From: JARFQH01 sp041299015
Lineage (GTDB): Bacteria > Desulfobacterota > Desulfobacteria > Desulfobacterales > SG8-13
NCBI GenBank assembly: GCA_041299015.1
Contig: JBFYWB010000087.1
Location: 1 to 53,059, forward strand
DNA: 53,059 bases
Reading direction: 5' to 3'
Shown here: positions 33,468-41,852 of the stretch, in pieces
How the letters are laid out: each line of letters starts with the position of its first letter
Position numbering within the stretch: position 1 is the stretch's first letter
Translations under genes and position numbers: made by a program
The notes under the pieces: generated by a model
The model's input: only the letters and a program-made list of their open reading frames with translations
Databases searched by the model: none
Told to the model about the DNA's origin: nothing

Positions 33468-34829
33468 TCAGCCTTTCAGGTCTTTGAAAACATCGTAGCC
33501 GATCAGGATCTCCAGTGCGCGCTGCACCTGATAGTCGCGCTGCAGTTTTTCGGCGGTCAAAGGGCCGAGCCGGAGTTCGAGTTCCTGCTGCTGAGAAGAT
33601 TTTTTCTTTTTCTGATCAGGCTCGGGAGCCGAAACCCCGTCATCCTCGGGGACCGCCTCCAGATGATTCCGGAGATCGCTCTCCTTCAGGCGGCTGTCCT
33701 CCGAAGCCTTGAGCTCTTCTTCGTCCACGAGTTTTTTCTTCACCACGATATCCGGTTCGATGCCCTTGGCCTGGATGGAGCGACCGTTCGGCGTGTAATA
33801 ACGAGCGATGGTCAATTTCAGGCCGTAACCGTCACGCAGCGTCTCGACGGTTTGAACCGAACCCTTGCCGAAGGATGTGGTGCCGAGCACCAGCGCACGT
33901 TTGTTATCCTGGAGCGCCCCCACGACGATTTCGGAGGCACTGGCACTGCCGCCGTTTATCAGGGCGACAATTGGATAGGTTCGTTTGACGTTATTGGGTT
34001 GGGCCTTGAATTCCTTGCTGTTCCGCGGCAGACGCCCTTTGATCGTCAGGATCAAACCGTTATCCAGGAACATGTCCGAGACCTTGATTGCCTGGTCCAG
34101 CAGTCCGCCGCCGTTGTCACGGAAATCGAGCACGAGGCCCTTGAGCGGCTCGGGACCGGATTCCAGTGCTTTCAGCGCGTTTTCCAGGTCCTCGATCGTA
34201 TTGCTGTTGAAGTTGGTGATGCGAATGTACCCATAACGGGGTTTCAACAGATCGGCGCGGACGCTTTCGATCGGAATAACATCCCGGACCAGATCGTAGT
34301 CTTGCGGATCGGAGGCGCCTTCACGCAAAATGGTGATCTTCACCGGTGTTCCTTTCGGCCCGCGCATCAGGGTGACGGCCTCGCGGAGTTCGCTGACCGG
34401 TGTGTCGTCGACTTTGATAATGCGGTCCATCGCCTGGATGCCGGCCTTGTAGGCCGGCGTTCCTTCGATGGGAGAAATGACCGTTACGAAACCGTCCCGC
34501 ATGGTGATGTGAATGCCGATGCCCGTGAACTCGCCTTTGGTGTCGATGCTCAGGTCTTCGAAGGCATCCGGCGGTAGAAGGGCGGAGTGCGGATCGAGGC
34601 CGCGAACCATGCCCTGAATGGCTTTTTCGATGAGGTCTTTCGAGTCGACTTCGTCGACATAGTTTTTTTGAACAATTTCGATCACCTCAGTAAAAAGCTT
34701 CAGTCCCTTGTAGGTTTCTTCGCTGTCGGCTGAAAGCTGGCGGTCGAAACCGGTGCCGATCGTCCAGAAGACCACAGACGCAATCACCGCCAACCACAGC
34801 TTTAGGTGCCGTTTTTTCTTGGTTGTCAT
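33468..34829 (-). CDS. ctpA: C-terminal processing peptidase, S41 family
   Basis: A 453-aa exported serine protease with an N-terminal signal/membrane helix (about residues 9-27), a helical region, a PDZ domain (about 85-175, GEFTGIGIHITMRDGFVTV...PAYKAGIQAMDRIIKVDD) and the S41 catalytic core. The catalytic Ser lies in GGSASASEIVVGAL and the Lys in TTSFGKGSVQT, forming the Ser-Lys dyad. A Lys/Glu-rich tail (about 375-430) is less conserved. Family members trim periplasmic proteins, including peptidoglycan hydrolases and their regulators. It lies 22 bp after envC in the ftsEX-envC run, suggesting that it controls envelope-remodelling proteins. Confidence 0.93.
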   Translation of the reverse strand: MTTKKKRHLKLWLAVIASVVFWTIGTGFDRQLSADSEETYKGLKLFTEVIEIVQKNYVDEVDSKDLIEKAIQGMVRGLDPHSALLPPDAFEDLSIDTKGEFTGIGIHITMRDGFVTVISPIEGTPAYKAGIQAMDRIIKVDDTPVSELREAVTLMRGPKGTPVKITILREGASDPQDYDLVRDVIPIESVRADLLKPRYGYIRITNFNSNTIEDLENALKALESGPEPLKGLVLDFRDNGGGLLDQAIKVSDMFLDNGLILTIKGRLPRNSKEFKAQPNNVKRTYPIVALINGGSASASEIVVGALQDNKRALVLGTTSFGKGSVQTVETLRDGYGLKLTIARYYTPNGRSIQAKGIEPDIVVKKKLVDEEELKASEDSRLKESDLRNHLEAVPEDDGVSAPEPDQKKKKSSQQQELELRLGPLTAEKLQRDYQVQRALEILIGYDVFKDLKG

Positions 34830-34851
34830 TCAGCAACTCCTTATCAATAAT

Positions 34852-36282
34852 CTATCCTTTGACGATCCATTCCAAAGGATCCAGCGGTTTCCCGTGATGG
34901 CGCACCTCGAAATGGAGAACCGGTCCGTCCGCAAACGCCGTATCACCAACCGTGGCGATCTCTTCGCCGGCATTGACATGGTTTCCCTTCTGCGTGAAGA
35001 GTTCCTCCAGGTGGGCATAGACGGTGTAGTAACTGTCTCCGTGATTGATGATGACCATGTTGCCGTAACCCTTGAACCAGTCGGCAAACAGGACCCGCCC
35101 GGCAAACACGGCCTGGACGACGGCGCCCCGCCGGACTTGAATGTCGATACCGCTGCGAAAGACGCTGACGTCGAATTTGGTGTCTTTCTGAGGGCCGAAA
35201 AAGCGAGCTATTTTACCGCTAACAGGCATCTTTAGCAAGCCCTTAAAATCTGAAAATGAATTGAGATTTACCGTTACTTTCTGGGGCTCCGGATGGGTGA
35301 CCAATTTTTCAATGGCCTGGTCCAAGGTTTGGGCGGCGGTCTTCATCGATGCGATGGCGGCGAGCTGCAGTGATTTTTCGGATCGAATCCGCTCCAAGAG
35401 CCGCGAACGGTCTGCTCGATCGCGGGACAGGTTCTCGATTTGGGCAGTGATGTCGGCTTCGAGGCGCATTTTTTGAACCTGCTGGACCTCCAGGCGATCA
35501 AGGATTTCCTTGAGCCGCAGCTTATCCTCTATCAGAGTTTGGCGGACCTGCTCGTCATGGACCAGGATCCGCTCCAGGTATTTTTTCCGTTTGAGCATCT
35601 CGTAAATTGAGCCGGATGAGGCCAGCACGGGGATGGTTCCGTTGCGATTGAGTTTGTAAAGCGCTGTCAGGCGCTTTGCAGCGTAGGCCTCATTGGCATC
35701 GACGCTCTTGGCCAGCTGGTTGAAAGTTTCCTGATGGGACTGGATTTGGTTTTCCATAACAGTCAGTTCGTCCCGATTGGCCTTGACGCGTCGACGCGCG
35801 TGTTCTATTGCGTGGTCCAATTCGCCGAGGTTGCTTACCACCGTGGCCTCGCGATCCGTGAAGGCCTGGAAACGGGCTTCGGTTTCCTCGATTTTGCGTT
35901 TCAGATCTATGGACTCCTGGCGATAATCCAGGATTTTCTGCGCGGAGACGGAATCGGCCGGGCGAGCCTGCTGGTGGGCGGTTGTTTTCAAAACATTCAC
36001 GTAATTGCCGCTGTTTTTGATAAAACCGACCCGGCCGGCGTGGCGGACCTTGAGCCAACCGTTCAGGCGGCCGACGATGTCGACCGTGGTCCCCTTTTTG
36101 AGCTGCATGATCGGTGGTTGACGGGTTCCGGGCGCGGGTCTCAGGTTGAGGTCGTCAACGGTGATGATTCCGATTTCTGCGGCCTGGAGAGTGATCGCAA
36201 CCAGCAATACGGACAGGTATGCCAGAACGGACCGGGAGACAATGCCAAGACGGGATGGCGGCGCCAGGTTTGGTTGCGGCAT
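34852..36282 (-). CDS. envC: EnvC-like murein hydrolase activator (SH3b, coiled coil, LytM)
   Basis: A 476-aa secreted protein: an N-terminal hydrophobic helix or signal (about residues 17-35), an SH3b domain (about 38-95, LNLRPAPGTRQPPIMQLKKG), a long coiled coil (about 110-330) and a C-terminal LytM/M23 domain (about 350-475). In the LytM domain the first zinc-site His is replaced (FRSGIDI instead of FHxGxD) and the first His of the usual HxH is Val (GPVLHFEV). Two ligands are therefore missing, as in E. coli EnvC, which activates amidases rather than cutting itself. It follows ftsX by nine bases, matching the known FtsEX-EnvC pathway in which ATP hydrolysis drives activation. The N-terminal SH3b is an addition relative to the E. 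coli protein. Confidence 0.9.
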   Translation of the reverse strand: MPQPNLAPPSRLGIVSRSVLAYLSVLLVAITLQAAEIGIITVDDLNLRPAPGTRQPPIMQLKKGTTVDIVGRLNGWLKVRHAGRVGFIKNSGNYVNVLKTTAHQQARPADSVSAQKILDYRQESIDLKRKIEETEARFQAFTDREATVVSNLGELDHAIEHARRRVKANRDELTVMENQIQSHQETFNQLAKSVDANEAYAAKRLTALYKLNRNGTIPVLASSGSIYEMLKRKKYLERILVHDEQVRQTLIEDKLRLKEILDRLEVQQVQKMRLEADITAQIENLSRDRADRSRLLERIRSEKSLQLAAIASMKTAAQTLDQAIEKLVTHPEPQKVTVNLNSFSDFKGLLKMPVSGKIARFFGPQKDTKFDVSVFRSGIDIQVRRGAVVQAVFAGRVLFADWFKGYGNMVIINHGDSYYTVYAHLEELFTQKGNHVNAGEEIATVGDTAFADGPVLHFEVRHHGKPLDPLEWIVKG

Positions 36283-36291
36283 GGTCGGCTC

Positions 36292-37164
36292 CTATCTGAA
36301 AAATTGCTTCAGAGACGCAAAGCACCCCAACCAGCCGACCATCATGCTGGTCAGCACCATTGCGACAAGCATCCGGGTTGGTAGGAAGCGGATCCGAAAT
36401 GCGCCGCCGAAAAGCTCCGGCGTAACGTTTGAAGAAAGGGCCAAGAAGAGAATCGAACACACCCCTAGGCCGATGATGCCGCCCAGGGCACCCTGGAGCA
36501 TGCCCACGATGTAAAAGGGGGTTTTGATGAATCGGTCTTCGGCTCCTACCAGACGCATGATGTCGACCTCTTCACGGCGGGAGTGCAGCACGAGCCGGAT
36601 GGTGTTGGCGACGAAGAAGACCGCGGCCATAAACAACAAAACTCCCAGAGCGTAGCCGGCCAGACGGAAGAGATCGAAGACGGCGGAAAACCGACCCAGC
36701 CACCCCTGTCCGTATTCCACCTCCTCGACTTCGGGAATTTTTTCGATTTGCTTGGCGAGATTTTCGATTTTTTCCCAATTGCGGTTGGCCGGCAACAACT
36801 GGACCTCGAAAGCATCGGGCAAGGGGTTTTGCTTGAGATTGTCCAGCAGGAAGCTCTGGCGCGGTAATTGCTCCCTGAGCTGTCTAAGCGCCGCAGCGCG
36901 GGATATGAAATGCACCTCTGCGACACCGCCCATGCCGTGCAGCGTCTCCTTCAGCCGGGAGACCTCGGTTTCCGAGGTGCCGTTCTTGAGATACGCCATA
37001 ATGTGCACACCCCTTTTCCATGCAGTGATCAGGTCGTTGGCATTCAGGAAAAAAAGGGCAAAGGCGCTCACGATCAGGGTCGAGAGCGCGACAGTGACGA
37101 TCGTGACCAGGCTTAAAAACCGGTTCTGGAGAATGTCCTGCAGGGCTCGTTTCAGATACCGCAT
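36292..37164 (-). CDS. ftsX: cell division ABC transporter permease FtsX
   Basis: A 290-aa permease-like protein with one membrane helix near the N-terminus (about residues 20-42), a periplasmic domain (about 45-165, which in other species binds EnvC or similar activators) and three helices at the C-terminus (about 172-280). It shows the FtsX pattern LVTIVTVALSTLIVSAFALFF and the late segment EEVDIMRLVGAEDRFIKTPFYI. FtsX does not transport; it passes the FtsE ATPase cycle to periplasmic hydrolase activators at the division septum. It sits between ftsE and envC, all leftward. Confidence 0.93.
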   Translation of the reverse strand: MRYLKRALQDILQNRFLSLVTIVTVALSTLIVSAFALFFLNANDLITAWKRGVHIMAYLKNGTSETEVSRLKETLHGMGGVAEVHFISRAAALRQLREQLPRQSFLLDNLKQNPLPDAFEVQLLPANRNWEKIENLAKQIEKIPEVEEVEYGQGWLGRFSAVFDLFRLAGYALGVLLFMAAVFFVANTIRLVLHSRREEVDIMRLVGAEDRFIKTPFYIVGMLQGALGGIIGLGVCSILFLALSSNVTPELFGGAFRIRFLPTRMLVAMVLTSMMVGWLGCFASLKQFFR

Positions 37165-37222
37165 CGTCGATTCCTCGCCTGTCGTCTTGGATGCCCCTCA
37201 AGTCGTGCGGTGCCCTTCAGAT

Positions 37223-37912
37223 TCAGATTTCAGGCATGTGCACAAGTCGGCCGGCATTGAGGTGGATCACGCGACCGCGGGCTTTTTGAATCAACTCCTT
37301 GGCATGAGTGGCGATGATGACCGTCGCACCGCGAGTGTGAAAAACGCGCAGGAGCTCAAAAACATGGTCGGCGGCTTCGGCATCCAGGCTGCCGGTCGGT
37401 TCGTCTGCCAGAATGATTTCCGGATCGCCGACCACCGCCCGCGCGACGGCCACGCGTTGCTGCTCACCGCCCGAGAGCGTCGGTGGCAGCGCGTTGGTCA
37501 GTTGTTCCATGCCGACTGTGCGCAGAACGCTTTTAACCTTTTTATTGATGAGTCGCCGCTTCTGTCCGGCTACCTCCAGGACAAGCGCCACATTATCATA
37601 AACGGTTTTGGTCGGGATGAGTTTGGTGTCCTGAAAAACGATGCCGAAATTGCGTCTCAAGAAGGGAATTTTTCTGCGGGCGATACGTGACAGATTCATG
37701 CCGTTGACCAGGATCTGCCCGTCTGAAACCGGCTCTGCGAGATAAAGGAGTTTGAGAAGCGTGGTTTTGCCGGCACCGCTCGGCCCGCTGATGAAGAGCA
37801 GTTCATTCTTGTAGATGTCAAGGGTGATATCGACTACGGCAGTCCTGGCACCATAGTGGCGGTAAACATGGAACATTCGGATTATGGCGGTTTTCTCTTC
37901 ACGGTCGCTCAT
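37223..37912 (-). CDS. ftsE: cell division ATP-binding protein FtsE
   Basis: A 229-aa ABC ATPase (typical FtsE is 220-230 aa). Walker A is GPSGAGKTTLLKLLYLAEPVSDG, the Q-loop region reads FLRRNFGIVFQDTKLIPTKTVYDNV, the signature LSGGEQQRVAVARAVVGDPE and Walker B ILADEPTGSLD, followed by the switch His in IIATHAKEL. It pairs with FtsX on the cytosolic face. Its start overlaps the tolC stop region by four bases, so the outer-membrane channel gene is translationally coupled to it; ftsX follows after about 60 bp. Confidence 0.95.
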   Translation of the reverse strand: MSDREEKTAIIRMFHVYRHYGARTAVVDITLDIYKNELLFISGPSGAGKTTLLKLLYLAEPVSDGQILVNGMNLSRIARRKIPFLRRNFGIVFQDTKLIPTKTVYDNVALVLEVAGQKRRLINKKVKSVLRTVGMEQLTNALPPTLSGGEQQRVAVARAVVGDPEIILADEPTGSLDAEAADHVFELLRVFHTRGATVIIATHAKELIQKARGRVIHLNAGRLVHMPEI

Positions 37913-39270
37913 TCCAGAATTTCCAGGTTGGCCGCTTTTTGCAAAAAGGCTTCGGCGATTTTGAAATCGTACAGCGCGTTGAAGAAATTGACCTGAGTGA
38001 TGGTCAGTAGGTTCTGGGCCACCAGGGTGTCGACTGATGTGGCGACTTGTTCTTTGTACCGCTCTTCGGTGATGCGGCGGTTTTCTTTGGCCTGCTCGAC
38101 GGCCTTTTCAACGGCAAGGATGTTCTTTTCCGATTCGCGGGCCTTAAGATACGAAACCTCTACCTCCAAGCGGGCCTGATCAATGGTTTTCTGTCGAGCG
38201 ATTTTGGCCTGTGAGAGACGGCGGCGCTTGGCGTTCTCGCCGTATTTGGTGCGGCCCCATTCCCAAAAATTCCATGAGGCGATGCCCGTGAGCGACCAAC
38301 CGTCGGGATTTAAGAATTTCTCGTCGTCGCTCAAAGACCAGTCGGTAGCCGATTTGAAGTAAGCCCCTTCGAGCACGATCGAAGGATAATAGCCCTTGCG
38401 GGCGATTTCCACTTCTTTTTCGGAGATCTGGATGTTCAGGTCGTCGATTTTTATGTCCAGCCGGTTCCTGACCGCCAGATCGAGGAAGTGGTCCAGTTCG
38501 TTTTCAAGGTGTGTGTAGGTTTGGATGTCGACGAGGCTCACCGGTGCGTTGACCGGTCGACGAAGGATCACGTTGAATTGCGAGCCGGCCGTATCCAAAT
38601 TGTTCTGGGCCGTGATCAGACTCTGGCGGGCATTCGCCAGTTGAACTTGAACCTGCAGCAGGTCGTTCAAGGGGGTCATGCCGACCTCGTAAAAGTTGCG
38701 GGCCACCTCCTCCTGCGCTTCCAGGACTTCGACGGTGTTGCGGGCGACGTCCAACAATTTTTCGGCTTTCAACACGTTGAAATAGGCCTGCTTGGTCTGA
38801 AAAATCACTTCCAGACGGGTAAACTTTTGGCTTAGTTCGGCAACGTTCACCCCCAATTCGGCGACCTTGTTCTGGTTGATCAGGGCAAAACCCTGAAACA
38901 CGGGCTGCGAGAAGCCGGTTGTCAGGGTATATGTGTCGCCCACGCTGGGAGTGGCGCCGGCTGCAAATCCGCCTATCCCGCTGTCGTTGCGGACACTGCG
39001 ATAGGTGGCATTGAAGGTGGGAAGCAGATTGGTTTTTTGGGCGTTACGGTTGGCACGCGCGGCTTCGATCTCCTGCCCCGAACTCTGCAGATCGAGATTG
39101 GCGGCGATGGCCGTATCGACCGCCTCCCGCAGCGTCATTGGGATTGCCGACTCCTGGGCATCGCCGCCGCACGGGATCGATAGAATACAACCCAAGATGT
39201 AAAAAAATGGCAGCCAGCCGTTGAACCGATGTGGCGGCCGGTTTTTCGGGGTGTAAACTTGTCTTCGCAC
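37909..39270 (-). CDS. TolC-family outer-membrane channel protein
   Basis: A 453-aa TolC/OEP protein with an N-terminal signal region (about residues 15-40, LPFFYILGCILSIPCGGDAQ) and two repeats of the family's long helices and strands, such as MTLREAVDTAIAANLDLQSS, TTGFSQPVFQGFALINQNK and LTGIASWNFWEWGRTKYGENA. It forms trimeric outer-membrane ducts for efflux or secretion. Start: GTG at 39270 with GGAG eight bases upstream. It overlaps ftsE by four bases, an unusual partner, since TolC genes normally sit with RND or ABC efflux pumps. No periplasmic adaptor gene is present. Confidence 0.9.
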   Translation of the reverse strand: MRRQVYTPKNRPPHRFNGWLPFFYILGCILSIPCGGDAQESAIPMTLREAVDTAIAANLDLQSSGQEIEAARANRNAQKTNLLPTFNATYRSVRNDSGIGGFAAGATPSVGDTYTLTTGFSQPVFQGFALINQNKVAELGVNVAELSQKFTRLEVIFQTKQAYFNVLKAEKLLDVARNTVEVLEAQEEVARNFYEVGMTPLNDLLQVQVQLANARQSLITAQNNLDTAGSQFNVILRRPVNAPVSLVDIQTYTHLENELDHFLDLAVRNRLDIKIDDLNIQISEKEVEIARKGYYPSIVLEGAYFKSATDWSLSDDEKFLNPDGWSLTGIASWNFWEWGRTKYGENAKRRRLSQAKIARQKTIDQARLEVEVSYLKARESEKNILAVEKAVEQAKENRRITEERYKEQVATSVDTLVAQNLLTITQVNFFNALYDFKIAEAFLQKAANLEILE

Positions 39271-39365
39271 GGGTTGTCTCCAGCGCTTTGAGATTGACCG
39301 GTTTGAAATTAGCTGATATGCACGGGATTGAGTTCAAGGAGTGCTGTCTCCAGTTTTCCTTGCTC

Positions 39366-39425
39366 AAAGCCTCCACTGAAACCCATTTATCCGGCTTCTT
39401 CCATAATCGGTGGAGGCTTTTATAT
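39366..39425 (+). terminator. hairpin with T-tail upstream of pyrE, possible attenuator
   Basis: AAAGCCTCCA (39366-39375) and TGGAGGCTTT (39411-39420) form a perfect 10-bp stem around a 35-nt loop, followed by TATATA; the T-run is short. It lies about 105 bp before the pyrE start on the same strand. In enterobacteria pyrE is controlled by attenuation, so a similar role is possible. It could also terminate a short upstream transcript. Confidence 0.4.
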
Positions 39426-39525
39426 ACCCAATTCGCGTTTTGAAATCAACGTTAACTTGGATGCTATGCCATTCTTGCCGTCGGTGCAACCCTCAGCCGC
39501 CGGCCGTTTTCGGAGTACCCGGCCG

Positions 39526-40107
39526 ATGAAGCAGGAACTCATCGAGCTTCTCTGCAGAAAGTCCTTCCAATACAGCGAGGAGCCGATTTTTAAACTGGTT
39601 TCCGGGCGTTCGAGTCGATATTACATCAACTGTAAGCCGACGACCCTGAGTGCGCGGGGCATGTTTCTGGCAGGACATCTGGTGTTCGATACGATAAAGG
39701 AGCTTGACGTCACCGGCGTCGGCGGGTTGACATTCGGCGCCGATCCGATCGCGGTGGCCACCGCCTTTGCTTCCGAATTGAACGGAAAGCCGATCAATGC
39801 CTTCTCCATCAGAAAGACCCGCAAGGACCACGGCATCATTCGTTGGGTCGAAGGCGATGTCAGACCGCCGGAACGGGTGGTGATCATCGACGATGTGGCC
39901 ACTACCGGCGGATCGACGGTGACGGCCGTCCAGCGGGCCCGTTCCGAGGGCCTGACGGTCGTCAAGGCGGTGATTCTCGTGGATCGTCAAGAGGGAGGGC
40001 TTGATAATATCCGCCGGCATATCGAGTCGGTTTCGGCGATCATAACGCGAGACGAGCTGCTGGCGACTTACAGTCAATTGCGCACGGAAGCCGGATCGAT
40101 GTTCTGA
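39526..40107 (+). CDS. pyrE: orotate phosphoribosyltransferase
   Basis: A 193-aa type I phosphoribosyltransferase that makes orotidine monophosphate from orotate and PRPP in pyrimidine synthesis. Motifs: KLVSGRSSRYYINCKPTTLS near the N-terminus, GGLTFGADPIAVATAFASE, FSIRKTRKDHGIIRWVEGD (flexible catalytic loop) and the PRPP-binding VVIIDDVATTGGSTVTAV (about residues 123-140). The start is placed at MKQELIELLCRKSF because it matches the family, with GGAG 11 bases upstream; the frame is open to 39328 but upstream codons include a hairpin and look untranslated. It is convergent with queD, 17 bp apart. Confidence 0.93.
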   Translation: MKQELIELLCRKSFQYSEEPIFKLVSGRSSRYYINCKPTTLSARGMFLAGHLVFDTIKELDVTGVGGLTFGADPIAVATAFASELNGKPINAFSIRKTRKDHGIIRWVEGDVRPPERVVIIDDVATTGGSTVTAVQRARSEGLTVVKAVILVDRQEGGLDNIRRHIESVSAIITRDELLATYSQLRTEAGSMF

Positions 40108-40124
40108 AACCGGATGCAAACAAA

Positions 40125-40499
40125 TCAGGCGGGTATATAGGCGGCGCACGCGTTTTCGGACTCCCAGGCGGTGACCCGGCTTACCCTGACAGGTCGATCT
40201 TGAAGAGCCGATTGCAGTTCGGTGGCGATGTAACGGGCGATATTCTCGGACGAAGGAGCGTATTTATCGTTGAATGGACCGATTTCGTTCAAAAATTTGT
40301 GGTCGAGATGTGACATTATGTTCGCCACCTCTTTTTTGACCTCACCGAAGTCCATCAATATGCCGGCCGGGTTCAGTTTTTCGCCCTTCAGGCAGACCTC
40401 GATTTTCCAGTTGTGCCCATGGAGGTTTTCGCACTTCTCCGCGACCATTTTTAACTGATGGGCCGCCGCGAAGTGGGTGACGATCTTCAATTCGAACAT
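40125..40499 (-). CDS. queD: 6-carboxy-5,6,7,8-tetrahydropterin synthase
   Basis: A 124-aa protein of the PTPS/QueD family that converts dihydroneopterin triphosphate to 6-carboxytetrahydropterin, the second step of queuosine/7-deazapurine synthesis. Zinc ligands H14, H27 and H29 are present (FAAAH, CENLHGHN), with the catalytic Cys at C23. LMDFGEVKKEV, LDHKFLN and the late SENIARYIATEL and VTAWESENACAAY segments are typical. The CxxxHGH spacing fits QueD rather than eukaryotic PTPS. Start: GGGAGG seven bases upstream. queC and queE are not in the window. Confidence 0.92.
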   Translation of the reverse strand: MFELKIVTHFAAAHQLKMVAEKCENLHGHNWKIEVCLKGEKLNPAGILMDFGEVKKEVANIMSHLDHKFLNEIGPFNDKYAPSSENIARYIATELQSALQDRPVRVSRVTAWESENACAAYIPA

Positions 40500-40560
40500 G
40501 ATGGGCCTCCCTGACTTTGCCTTGCGATGACCGCCGGTACCGATATCGCCGCCGAGCTTT

Positions 40561-41673
40561 TCAGACCGCGCCCAGACGGTCTCCCTTCAGAATATTTTTT
40601 ATCTTGGAAGACAGCTTACCGCTTTCCAGTTTTGCGAATTTCCTCAATAGCTCTTCTTGTTTCTTGTTCAGATTTGTCGGGGTGCGAACGGAGAATTGGA
40701 CAATCTGGCTGCCGCGACTGCCGTTTCTCAGGGAAGGAATTCCCTCTCCCTGGAGGCGCAGTATATCACCGGGTTGCGTGCCTTTTTTGATATCGATCAT
40801 TTTCTTGCCGTTAAGGGTCGGTATTTCTATGCTGTCACCGAGGGTCGCCTGGACGAAAGATATGGGTATCCGGCAAACGACGTCGGTGTCGTGTCGTTCG
40901 AAGAACTCATGGGGTTCGACGTGAATAAAAACGTACAGATCCCCGGGCAGCCCTCCGTGGGGCCCGGCTTCGCCTTCACCGGTCAGGCGCAACCGTGAAC
41001 CTGAATCAACACCGGCCGGTATTTTCACGGCAACCTTTTTGCGCATCTGAATCCGACCCATGCCCCTGCAGTCGGGACAGGGGCTGCTGATGGTTTGCCC
41101 CGCCCCCTGGCAGACATGGCAGGTGGTACGGACCGTGAAGAAGCCCTGGGAGCGGGAAACCTGGCCGGTCCCACGACACTGTTGGCAGGTTTTCGGTGTC
41201 GTACCAGGTGCACTGCCGCCGCCGTTGCAGGTTCGACAGGTTTCAGATTTTTCCACGTCGATGGCAGTTTCGGCCCCGAAAGCCGCCTGCATAAAGCTGA
41301 GCTTCATGTCGTAGCGTAGATCCGCTCCGCGCTGGGTGCGACCTCTTGATCGCCGGCCGCTGCCGATGCCGAAAAAGTCTTCAAAAATATCTCCGAAACT
41401 CGAGAAAATATCTTCAAAGCCGCCAAAACCAGAGAAGCCGGTGCCTTCGAGGCCGGCGTGACCGAATTGATCGTATATCGAGCGCTTGTGTGGATCGTGC
41501 AGAACTTCGTACGCTTCGGCGGCTTCTTTGAACCTTTCCTCAGCGTCTTTGTTGCCGGGATTCCGGTCCGGGTGATATTTCAAGGCAAATTTACGATAGG
41601 CGGCTTTGATCTCCGGTTCGGCTGCACGGCGACCGATCCCGAGCACCTCATAGTAATCACGCTTTTCTGACAT
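40561..41673 (-). CDS. dnaJ: chaperone DnaJ
   Basis: A 370-aa type I Hsp40. The J domain (residues 1-70) has the HPD motif in KYHPDRNPGNKDAEERFKEA, followed by a Gly/Phe region (about 72-115, GLEGTGFSGFGGFEDIFSSF). The zinc-binding domain has four CxxCxGxG-type repeats (CRTCNGGG, CQQCRGTG, CHVCQGAG, CPDCRGMG), then the client-binding domain. It stimulates DnaK ATPase and delivers unfolded proteins. dnaK and grpE are not adjacent, so this dnaJ is separated from the usual operon and may be a second copy or a rearranged locus. It lies upstream of queD in the same direction with a 61-bp gap. Confidence 0.95.
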   Translation of the reverse strand: MSEKRDYYEVLGIGRRAAEPEIKAAYRKFALKYHPDRNPGNKDAEERFKEAAEAYEVLHDPHKRSIYDQFGHAGLEGTGFSGFGGFEDIFSSFGDIFEDFFGIGSGRRSRGRTQRGADLRYDMKLSFMQAAFGAETAIDVEKSETCRTCNGGGSAPGTTPKTCQQCRGTGQVSRSQGFFTVRTTCHVCQGAGQTISSPCPDCRGMGRIQMRKKVAVKIPAGVDSGSRLRLTGEGEAGPHGGLPGDLYVFIHVEPHEFFERHDTDVVCRIPISFVQATLGDSIEIPTLNGKKMIDIKKGTQPGDILRLQGEGIPSLRNGSRGSQIVQFSVRTPTNLNKKQEELLRKFAKLESGKLSSKIKNILKGDRLGAV

Positions 41674-41852
41674 AATTATTTTTCCGAACAGGACAAAAGG
41701 AAATGATGAAATCTGTCAAGCCCTGAATAGACCTGAACTTAATGCGCATAGGGCGGTTGTCAATCTGTCCGGGGCCGCTTTCCAGCGGATTTAACCGCGT
41801 TTTTTTGCTCCGCCTTCTTGTATGCCCTTCAATCGATTCGACCGGGCCGTTT

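Noticed and set aside
33390..34577. Long plus-strand frame opposite ctpA
   Set aside because: Antisense shadow of a clear S41 peptidase gene; no domain pattern and no ribosome site.
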